From: CAYHGV01 sp964356135
GTDB taxonomy: Bacteria; Hydrothermota; Tepidihabitantia; CAYHGV01
Direction: 5' to 3'
Length of the DNA stretch: 5,919 bases
Assembly (NCBI GenBank): GCA_964356135.1
Contig: CAYHGV010000125.1
Span: 1-5,919, forward strand
A program made the translations under genes and the position numbers. Shown piece after piece: positions 1-4,967 of this stretch. The notes beneath the pieces were generated by a model. The model did not search any database. It was not told where the DNA came from and saw only the letters and a list, made by a program, of their open reading frames with translations. Numbering within the stretch: position 1 is the first letter of the stretch; each line of letters opens with the position of its first letter.

Positions 1-964
1 CGACCAGGACAAGACCGCCGAGACCGAGCTGGTATGCGATCGAGCTCAAACCGGAAAGAATGTAGCAGTAAAAATCGGCGGCGGTTGAGTAATCGTAGAG
101 AGCGGGGATGTGGTAGCCGCCTTTGATCCGGTGCGAGGAATATTCGACCGCATATTCTTTGGTCGATTCACCTTCGATCCACTGCCAGAAGACTTCGTTG
201 ACCGGATCGTCGGCGCTGATCCGTTTGAGGCGCTGTAGAACCGGGGTAAAGAAGCAGTGGTCGCGCAGCGGCAGCTGGGTAGCTTTGCGCAAGAGGTCGC
301 GGAACGAGCCTTCTTGGTTCTGGTCGAGATAGCGGAGATTATGGACAATGTCGCGGTAGACCCGTTTCGGTCGGTTGGGAGTTACCTCCTGGGGATCGAA
401 GCTGACGGTACTGGTTACGACCCCCATTTTTAATGCCGTATGAAGGAAATATTCTAAGAGGTGGGTTTTGCCGGTACCGTAATCACCTTCGATCAGGTAG
501 ACACCACCGGTGCCGTGTTGAAATCGCTGTAAACCCTGTTCAAGCTCGTAGAGCTCCGGCTCGCGTCCAAAGGTGAAATCTTCAACATCCTGATGGGGAA
601 CGATCCCCAACCGGAACGCTTCGACCATTCGCTTCGCCGAAATTCCGTCCAGCGCCTGGAGCGGGCGGGTAATGATCTTCACCCGGTCGAGTGGCAGCCA
701 GAGCGTGAGGCCACTTCGAAATCTGACCAAAATCTCGGTTTGGTTGTATCGACTCTCCAGTACCGTGCCTTCGCCGAAGACCGGGTGGGTGGCGATTGCG
801 ACCGTCTCGGTTGCAATCGCTTGGGCGTCCGAATCGGACGCCTTGACCGAAGCGGACGCCTTGGCCCCTGAAGCAGGTGCTTGGACTGAAACAGCCGCTT
901 CGCCTTCAGAGATCGCTTCGATCTCAGAAAAGGTCGCTTGGTCGACTGAAGCAGTCGCCTTCAC
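1..964 (-). CDS. BREX BrxC/BrxD-like (DUF2791) P-loop ATPase with N-terminal repeat linker and Tudor/CarD-like domain, C-terminus cut by window edge
   Basis: Partial gene; 321 codons are visible before the left edge. The frame is open from a GTG at 964, one base after the upstream ATPase stop, which suggests translational coupling. A second in-frame GTG at 979 would overlap that stop, and the first in-frame ATG (residue 113) would delete a folded domain, so GTG 964 is preferred. Order of parts: residues 2-59, an Ala/Ser/Glu-rich degenerate repeat linker; about 60-98, a small beta-barrel-like segment (HPVFGEGTVLES, then VRFRSGLTLWLP) resembling the Tudor/CarD-like folds that bind nucleic acid or protein; 105-135, a helical connector; 156-321, the ATPase core with Walker A GDYGTGKTHLL at 160-170. 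The last residues, LGGLVLV, look like the strand leading into Walker B, whose acidic residues lie off the window. It resembles the neighbouring ATPase in the P-loop region and is probably its partner. Family assignment is from motif recognition only; a defence or DNA-processing role is inferred. Confidence 0.8.
   Translation of the reverse strand, partial: MKATASVDQATFSEIEAISEGEAAVSVQAPASGAKASASVKASDSDAQAIATETVAIATHPVFGEGTVLESRYNQTEILVRFRSGLTLWLPLDRVKIITRPLQALDGISAKRMVEAFRLGIVPHQDVEDFTFGREPELYELEQGLQRFQHGTGGVYLIEGDYGTGKTHLLEYFLHTALKMGVVTSTVSFDPQEVTPNRPKRVYRDIVHNLRYLDQNQEGSFRDLLRKATQLPLRDHCFFTPVLQRLKRISADDPVNEVFWQWIEGESTKEYAVEYSSHRIKGGYHIPALYDYSTAADFYCYILSGLSSIAYQLGLGGLVLV
788..961 (-). repeat. 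Degenerate 18-21 bp tandem repeat encoding a 6-7 residue Ala/Ser linker
   Basis: Inside the second ATPase gene, residues 2-59 read as about eight imperfect units. Each begins K/Q/E-Ala and continues with small, Ser/Thr or acidic residues: KATASVD, QATFSEI, EAISEG, EAAVSV, QAPASGA, KASASV, KASDSDA, then QAIATETV. On the plus strand the DNA shows recurring GACTGAAGCAGTCGCCTT-like units at about 845-864, 865-883, 885-902 and 941-960. The translated segment is low in hydrophobic residues and is probably a disordered spacer between the start codon and the Tudor-like domain. Such arrays tend to vary in copy number by slippage. Confidence 0.6.
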
Positions 965-965
965 C

Positions 966-2237
966 TTAGAACTCTTCACTCTCGACTTTTTCTTTCGCTT
1001 CGTCCCGTAAACGACCGGCAGTGATTTTCAGAATTTCCTCGGCATCGTTCCGGTTAATTGTCGTTTCCGGTTTAGCTTTCATCCGATGGAAGGCTTCAAT
1101 CGCGCCGATGACGAACAGCCGCCGGTAGCTGACATCAAATGCGAACGAGGTCAGGGCTAATTCCGCCAAATTATCGATCGATCGTTTCAAACGGGACGGA
1201 TCAAACTCGAAATCGTAGGCGGTTGCAAACAGCGCGGCGAGTTTTAAACCCAGCTGGCGGAGAAACTCAGTCGAATCGAGTCCGAGTTCTTCCAGGTTGA
1301 TTTTTACCCCCACCGGATTGGTCTCGGTGAGGGCACTGCGCAATCGCTGTTTGAGCGCTTCATAGACCCCGCCCGAGCCATCGAGCAGGAGGTTTTCATC
1401 GGGGATGGCATAGAAGAACATCGCACCCGGCAGCCGGCTGTTGCCGCATTCGTCGACGATCTGGCGGAGATTGTCCAATGCCCGGCGCCGGTCGCGGGAG
1501 GAAGAGATACTCATCCCCCGTTCGGCTTCGTCAAAGAGCAAAATCAGCCCGGAATAGCCGATCGCCCGAACCCACTGGCAGAACGAGCGGAGCATGCGAA
1601 ACGCGGTGGTCTTGTCGATCCGTTCGGAAATCCGGTAGCGACCCCGGACATCCTTGCCGATCTCTTCACCTTTCAACCACTGCAAAACCGCATCGAACGA
1701 TTCAGGGTCCTGGGCACTCAGGCTGACAAAACATCCTTTTAGCGCATTTATGAAACTGATACTCTCAGTGCCGCCGAGGGTTAGCAAGTACTCATCCAAT
1801 GCCTGGGTGTGTTCAACCCTGGACCGGACGTCGTGATACCAGGTTTTAATCAGGACATCGATTCCCCGTTCGTCCGGTCGTATAAAATCGGTGTCTTTCC
1901 GGGGCGGAGTAACATTGGTGGCGATCTGGCGGTAAACGAGATTTAATTTATCAAACGGGCATTCGGTCGGATTCAAGCTGACATAGGCGACGACATAATT
2001 GTGCTTGAAGGCGAGATTTCTGACCGAGTACAGGAAATGGGTTTTGCCACCGCCGTAGTTGCCGGTAATGAGCTTTACCGACGAGAGGTTGTATTTTAAG
2101 ATTCCATCCAGGTATTCGGTTTCGATGATTCGGAGATAGCGGTCAAGGCCGACCGTAAAGGTTTCGATGCCGAATTCGGGCGGCGTGCCGGTCGAGCCCA
2201 ATTTGTTGATAATCGCTTTGGCGTATTCCGGTTTCAT
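966..2237 (-). CDS. BREX BrxC/BrxD-like (DUF2791) P-loop ATPase
   Basis: Complete 423-aa protein, soluble, with no signal peptide or membrane segment. The ATPase core begins near residue 25. Walker A is GNYGGGKTHFLY at 59-70, with the GxYGxGKTHxL form typical of the DUF2791/PF10923 family that includes BrxC and BrxD of BREX. Walker B is LILLFDEAE at 231-239 (Asp236, Glu237). A probable sensor strand, MFFYAIPD, follows at 273-280, and the basic stretch KQRLR at 296-300 could supply an arginine finger. The C-terminal third is helical and ends in a charged Glu/Lys tail. The protein is far shorter than BrxC (over 1000 aa) and closer to BrxD size. The start ATG has no Shine-Dalgarno upstream. A weak promoter candidate (TTTACT at 2282-2277, TATTTT at 2259-2254) overlaps the intergenic repeats, so the gene may be expressed separately from the gene before it. 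The next ATPase gene follows after 1 bp. The known family fits an NTP-driven role in phage defence or DNA processing; the exact role here is unknown. Confidence 0.87.
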   Translation of the reverse strand: MKPEYAKAIINKLGSTGTPPEFGIETFTVGLDRYLRIIETEYLDGILKYNLSSVKLITGNYGGGKTHFLYSVRNLAFKHNYVVAYVSLNPTECPFDKLNLVYRQIATNVTPPRKDTDFIRPDERGIDVLIKTWYHDVRSRVEHTQALDEYLLTLGGTESISFINALKGCFVSLSAQDPESFDAVLQWLKGEEIGKDVRGRYRISERIDKTTAFRMLRSFCQWVRAIGYSGLILLFDEAERGMSISSSRDRRRALDNLRQIVDECGNSRLPGAMFFYAIPDENLLLDGSGGVYEALKQRLRSALTETNPVGVKINLEELGLDSTEFLRQLGLKLAALFATAYDFEFDPSRLKRSIDNLAELALTSFAFDVSYRRLFVIGAIEAFHRMKAKPETTINRNDAEEILKITAGRLRDEAKEKVESEEF

Positions 2238-2260
2238 TATTTAGTATTCAATCAAAATAA

Positions 2261-2400
2261 ACCACGAAAAACACGAAGTAAATATTAACCACAGATAGAC
2301 ACAGATTGACACGGATAAACACCGATAAACCGAGGTGAATTTAACCACGGAATACACTGAAGACACCGAAAAAATAGAAGAAAGAAAACTTTACCACGAA
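2261..2400 (+). repeat. Degenerate 10-bp tandem repeat block (ACCACGAA / ACACAGAT type)
   Basis: The core at 2289-2340 is in strict 10-bp register, with units such as ACAGATAGAC, ACAGATTGAC, ACGGATAAAC and ACCGATAAAC. Looser units flank it (ACCACGAAAAACACGAA at 2261-2277, CCACGGAATACACTGAAGAC at 2345-2364, ACCACGAAT at 2393-2401). The period is close to one DNA helical turn, so the ACAC motifs face one side of the duplex. Similar decamer arrays are familiar in intergenic regions of many uncultured bacterial genomes, and their function is not established. The block lies immediately upstream of the first ATPase gene (start at 2237). Confidence 0.8.
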
Positions 2401-2402
2401 TT

Positions 2403-2414
2403 CGCCTCGAGGCG
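2403..2414. repeat. Perfect 12-bp palindrome CGCCTCGAGGCG
   Basis: A perfect 12-bp palindrome, followed directly by AGGCG so that GAGGCG is partly duplicated. It is GC-rich inside AT-rich repeats and separates CCACGAATT (2394-2402) from CACGAATT (2423-2430), as though about 20 bases had been inserted between neighbouring repeat units. It could fold as a short hairpin or be a protein-binding site; neither can be decided from the sequence. Confidence 0.5.
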
Positions 2415-2450
2415 AGGCGCAACACGAATTGAAGGAGAGGGTAATTCCCA

Positions 2451-2463
2451 TTAGCTAAGCTAA
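2451..2463. repeat. Short inverted repeat TTAGC-taa-GCTAA
   Basis: Five-base arms around a three-base loop in the spacer between the two repeat blocks. No T-run follows on either strand, so it is not a convincing intrinsic terminator. It may be a small operator or chance. Confidence 0.3.
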
Positions 2464-2490
2464 CCCAGTGTTGCTGGTTTTAGATTTTCC

Positions 2491-2550
2491 CTATGTTCAT
2501 CTATCTTCATTCGTGTGCATTCGTTTTTATTCGTGTCCATTCGTGGTGAC
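2491..2550 (-). repeat. Six-unit 10-bp tandem repeat block, reverse orientation
   Basis: Six decamers in perfect register read, on the plus strand, CTATGTTCAT, CTATCTTCAT, TCGTGTGCAT, TCGTTTTTAT, TCGTGTCCAT and TCGTGGTGAC. On the minus strand this is the ATGNACACGA-type repeat ending in CCACGA, the same family as the 2261-2400 block but inverted. ATTCGTGGT at 2539-2547 is the exact complement of ACCACGAAT at 2393-2401, and ATTCGTGT at 2509 and 2529 complements ACACGAAT at 2422-2429, so the two blocks could pair across about 100 bases. The array ends 16 bases before the stop codon of the unknown gene. Confidence 0.8.
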
Positions 2551-2566
2551 TTTTAATGATCATAGT

Positions 2567-3421
2567 CTAATGTTGGTTTGCCGGTTCGAAGGCAATGTAG
2601 GAATAGTAGGTTCCGTCACCCTGTTCGTTGTCCGGCACCCAGAGCGATCGTTTCCTGTCGGTGGTGGCATCAAAGGTGGCGACCGAGAGTTTGAGGGTGA
2701 GGTTTTCAATCGTCAGGGTTTCCGATTTTTTCAGGCGGTAGAGGTCATAGCCGAATTGAATTCTTGAGTATTCCCGGAACCGCTCTTTTGCCGGGTCTTG
2801 GCGGAAGCTTTCAGACTGGGTGAGGAACGCAAGCTCGGGCAAGAGCTCGACCAGAAAAACCTTGCTCGAAACCCCGAGATTGTTCAAGGTGGTATGGCGA
2901 TAGTGGGCGGCGTGCAGTTTTATTAAAAATGGAGGTGCGGCAAATTCCTTTTTTTGAAGCCGGGCGAGACAGTTTTTTATCGCTTCACTGATTTCTTCGG
3001 GAGTGAGAGAAATCCGGGTTTTAATGGTCTCAATCTCCGGTCCCCAGAAGAGTGCGGCAGCCCGCAGGTCGAAATTGATTTTCAAGGTAAACAATCCGGC
3101 GCGTAACGTCGGGAGCTGGCCCTTTAAAGAGATTCCCTGTTGTTCCAAAAGTCCTTTCAAGGTGGTGCCGAAATTAAAGCGGAACTCTTCTTTCGCTTTA
3201 TTGAGCAGAGCGGCTTCTTCGGTATACCAGACGAGGACCGAGTCTTTGACCGCGGTATCGGGAAAATCGAGCAGGAGACCTTTAATGACCGCAAGGTTTT
3301 TCTCTAGGACCGGCAGGTTGCTCACACCTTTCGCTTTCAGGGTCTGGTAGACTTTAAGCCGTTTGACCAAGAGCTTGGTCTTTTTGGTGGTGATTGTAAG
3401 AAATTCGATCAAATTTTCCAT
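2567..3421 (-). CDS. Uncharacterised 284-aa cytosolic protein upstream of the DUF2791 ATPase pair
   Basis: I do not recognise this family. It is a complete 284-aa ORF beginning at an ATG, with no signal peptide or membrane helix. Residues 1-80 look helical and Lys-rich (TTKKTKLLVKRLKVYQTLKAK). The middle, about 105-200, mixes strands and helices (FWGPEIETIKTRI; LTPEEISEAIKNCLARLQKKE). The C-terminal 50 residues look beta-rich with conserved-looking aromatic and Gly positions: SLWVPDNEQGDGTYYSYIAFEP at 259-280. There is no P-loop, nuclease PD-ExK, zinc-binding Cys cluster or obvious catalytic motif (one Cys only, at 151). It is co-directional with the two ATPases, separated from the first by 329 bp of repeats, and has its own strong promoter just before the ATG. 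Position suggests a partner or adaptor of the ATPase system; this is guilt by association only. Confidence 0.8.
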   Translation of the reverse strand: MENLIEFLTITTKKTKLLVKRLKVYQTLKAKGVSNLPVLEKNLAVIKGLLLDFPDTAVKDSVLVWYTEEAALLNKAKEEFRFNFGTTLKGLLEQQGISLKGQLPTLRAGLFTLKINFDLRAAALFWGPEIETIKTRISLTPEEISEAIKNCLARLQKKEFAAPPFLIKLHAAHYRHTTLNNLGVSSKVFLVELLPELAFLTQSESFRQDPAKERFREYSRIQFGYDLYRLKKSETLTIENLTLKLSVATFDATTDRKRSLWVPDNEQGDGTYYSYIAFEPANQH

Positions 3422-3430
3422 AGTAATAGC

Positions 3431-3458
3431 AGTATAAACTTTTTTACGATTTAGTCAA
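3431..3458 (-). promoter_or_regulatory. Sigma70-like promoter giving a predicted leaderless mRNA
   Basis: On the minus strand the -35 box TTGACT (3458-3453) and the -10 box TATACT (3436-3431) each match consensus at five of six bases, with 16 bp between them. Transcription would start around 3423-3425, only a few bases before the ATG at 3421. The ten bases between the -10 box and the ATG contain no Shine-Dalgarno, consistent with leaderless translation of the unknown 284-aa gene. Confidence 0.65.
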
Positions 3459-3491
3459 TCGTTATCAAGAATAGTTTTTGTGGGATTCAAT

Positions 3492-3515
3492 AAGGAGGTG
3501 CAACGCATGGAGTAG
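3492..3515 (+). promoter_or_regulatory. Orphan Shine-Dalgarno with two-codon ORF (Met-Glu-stop)
   Basis: A perfect AAGGAGG (3492-3498) stands 8 bases before ATG GAG TAG (3507-3515). The layout resembles the start contexts of the two plus-strand genes downstream, but the frame closes after two codons. It may be the surviving start of a lost gene, a minimal upstream ORF, or an assembly error that broke a small gene. Confidence 0.45.
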
Positions 3516-3526
3516 GGTTTGAAATT

Positions 3527-3631
3527 ATGGTTATCTATCAGCGGACGGTGATTGAGCGTTTAAGGCAGACGCCGGGTGTTAGAGAAAAGATGTTAGTCAA
3601 GAAGTTTAGCTGTCGCGCATTTTGCTCTTGA
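3527..3631 (+). CDS. Doubtful 34-aa small ORF in the divergent spacer
   Basis: ATG at 3527 to TGA at 3629-3631. The product begins MVIYQRTVIERLRQT and ends KKFSCRAFCS, basic with two Cys near the end. No Shine-Dalgarno lies at a good distance from this ATG; the only strong one, at 3492, points to a different frame. The stop overlaps the candidate -35 box of the next gene. It has no recognised family and could be chance or a remnant of a decayed gene. Confidence 0.15.
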   Translation: MVIYQRTVIERLRQTPGVREKMLVKKFSCRAFCS

Positions 3632-3653
3632 CAAGTGTCGAGTTTGATTTAAT
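3628..3653 (+). promoter_or_regulatory. Candidate promoter for the propeller/hydrolase gene pair
   Basis: A perfect -35 TTGACA (3628-3633) is followed by TTTAAT (3648-3653, five of six matches to TATAAT). The spacing is only 14 bp, shorter than usual, and a 16-17 bp spacer gives only poor -10 matches. If used, transcription would start near 3660, just before the AAGGAGG at 3665-3671. Confidence 0.35.
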
Positions 3654-3676
3654 TTGAGCTAAACAAGGAGGTTGCG

Positions 3677-4954
3677 ATGGGAAAATATTTATCCTTGGTT
3701 TTTGCACTTACCAGTCTTGGTTTAACTGAAGGGCAGTGGGTGGTGCAGGATAATCCGTTCAGTGGAAATGATAGCATCGTTTTCTCTGATGTCCAGGCGG
3801 TGGATAGTTTGCATGTCTGGGTAGTGGGCTCTCAGGATTTAAGTCTTTTGGTGCTATGGACATCTGACGGCGGCAAGAACTGGGAAGCTAAAGGACTTTA
3901 TGGCCAAAACGTCTATTCCTCGCAGACCACTCTTAATTGGCTTATCGGGCCTGGTATCAAGTTTATAGATACCCTCAGGGGTTGGATTTGTGTTGGAAAG
4001 ACCCTTTTCACGACCCGAGACGGAGGTGGAACTTGGGTGGATACTTTCTTAATGGATCCTAACTCAAGAGTGGTTTTTACCGACATTGAATTTGTCGATT
4101 CGCTCAATGGTTGGATTGTTTCAGAGGGGTTTAGTGGGGGTTTGCCTCTTATCTTACATTCGAGCGATGGTGGGAAAAACTGGCAAATCCAGGACAGCCT
4201 TTCAGCTGAATGTGACCTGCGGGGTGTCTGCTTCCTCGATTCCCTCAAAGGTTTTGTGGTCGGGGATTCGGGGACCTTGTTTAAGACCACCGACGGCGGC
4301 GAGCACTGGACAAAAATCGAGACCGGCACCACCAAAAACTTCATGGATGTCCAGTTTGCGGATTCGCTGCATGGGATTGCAACCGGCGAAACGGATTTTT
4401 GGACAAAAGATGGCGATAAAACATGGACAGAAGGCTCGGGAGGGGCTTGGGATGTTGCCTTTCCCGACAGTAGCCATGCGTGGGAATTGTTCTGGTTTTC
4501 CTCAGACGGTGGAATTACCTGGAAATTCTACGATCCAGGTTCTGGGATACCTGTCGTAGTCTACTATGGGATTTCTTTTCCTGATAGCACACATGGTTGG
4601 GCATGCGGGGAATACGGAACGATCATACACTACAACCTAAAAACCGGAATTGAAGAAACCTTCAAGGGAAAACCGATGATCAATCAATTGAACATTCGGC
4701 CCAATCCTTTCGGTCAGACTACAGCTATCAACTACCAGATAGCAAGTCGAAGTCTTGTTACAATCAAGCTCTACAACGCCGTAGGTCGTTTGACAAAATC
4801 ATTAGTTAATGCAACAAAACCAGCCGGTAGTTATAAAATCTACTGGGATGGTGAAAATGACTTTGGGCAGTGGCTACCTAATGGTGTCTATTTCTGCCAG
4901 TTGGAAGTTGCAGGGAAGGGAAAAATAACCAAAAAACTTGTTCTTATGAAATAG
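3677..4954 (+). CDS. Secreted seven-bladed Asp-box (BNR/Ycf48-like) beta-propeller with C-terminal sorting-type domain
   Basis: Complete 425-aa protein. The start is fixed by AAGGAGG at 3665-3671. A short export signal (MGKYLSLVFALTSLGLTEG) occupies residues 1 to about 19. Six Asp-box motifs of the form S/T-x-D-G-G-x-x-W lie at residues 63-69, 114-120, 163-169, 205-211, 244-250 and 276-282. Seven matching D-S-x-x-G-W strands lie at 43, 98, 141, 188, 229, 264 and 303, implying a seven-bladed propeller in which the last blade lacks a box. Residues about 334-425 form a FlgD-Ig/type-A-sorting-like module: RPNPFGQTT at 341-349, then YWDGENDFGQWLPNGVYF at 389-406, with a basic C-terminus KKLVLMK. 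Such modules anchor or export surface proteins in FCB-type bacteria. The propeller is likely a binding or scaffolding domain; no sialidase Arg triad or RIP motif is seen, so enzymatic sialidase activity is unlikely. The next gene starts 13 bases after the stop with the same ribosome site. Confidence 0.88.
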   Translation: MGKYLSLVFALTSLGLTEGQWVVQDNPFSGNDSIVFSDVQAVDSLHVWVVGSQDLSLLVLWTSDGGKNWEAKGLYGQNVYSSQTTLNWLIGPGIKFIDTLRGWICVGKTLFTTRDGGGTWVDTFLMDPNSRVVFTDIEFVDSLNGWIVSEGFSGGLPLILHSSDGGKNWQIQDSLSAECDLRGVCFLDSLKGFVVGDSGTLFKTTDGGEHWTKIETGTTKNFMDVQFADSLHGIATGETDFWTKDGDKTWTEGSGGAWDVAFPDSSHAWELFWFSSDGGITWKFYDPGSGIPVVVYYGISFPDSTHGWACGEYGTIIHYNLKTGIEETFKGKPMINQLNIRPNPFGQTTAINYQIASRSLVTIKLYNAVGRLTKSLVNATKPAGSYKIYWDGENDFGQWLPNGVYFCQLEVAGKGKITKKLVLMK

Positions 4955-4967
4955 AAAGGAGGTTGCG

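Larger units (their letters stand above)
2238..2566. other. Non-coding intergenic stretch filled with decamer repeats
   Basis: These 329 bases between the unknown minus-strand gene and the first ATPase gene hold no credible ORF. The content is a left repeat block (2261-2400), a GC-rich palindrome (2403-2414), a short hairpin (2451-2463) and a right repeat block in the opposite orientation (2491-2550). No rho-independent terminator with a T-run is evident on either strand, so it is unclear whether transcription of the upstream gene continues into the ATPase pair. Confidence 0.75.

Noticed and set aside
46..348. Minus-strand 100-aa ORF with an ATG
   Set aside because: It lies in a different frame inside the second ATPase gene, whose own frame is open through the whole region and carries the family motifs.
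593..1010. Plus-strand ORFs opposite the second ATPase
   Set aside because: They are antisense to a frame with a clear Walker A and domain order. Their Ala/Glu-rich content simply reflects the repeat linker read backwards.
2451..2463. Rho-independent terminator for the 284-aa gene
   Set aside because: The stem is only five bases, A/T-rich, and has no T-run after it on either strand.
2261..2550. CRISPR array
   Set aside because: The repeats are 10-bp, degenerate, without unique spacers, and change orientation half way; this is not a CRISPR layout and no cas gene is visible.
2468..2767. Plus-strand 99-aa ORF
   Set aside because: It runs through the decamer repeats and then antisense to the end of the 284-aa gene; the Phe/Val/Ser-rich start is translated repeat DNA.
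1..3421. A complete canonical BREX system
   Set aside because: Only BrxC/BrxD-like ATPases are visible. No PglZ, methylase, BrxA, BrxB or Lon-like gene is in the window, and the full ATPase is far smaller than BrxC.
3913..4559. Overlapping ORFs on both strands inside the propeller gene
   Set aside because: They are off-frame shadows of a gene whose Asp-box motifs continue unbroken in the main frame.
3677..4954. Sialidase function from the Asp boxes
   Set aside because: Asp boxes are structural and shared by many propellers. The catalytic Arg triad, RIP motif and Tyr/Glu pair are not recognisable, and the DSxxGW pattern is Ycf48-like.
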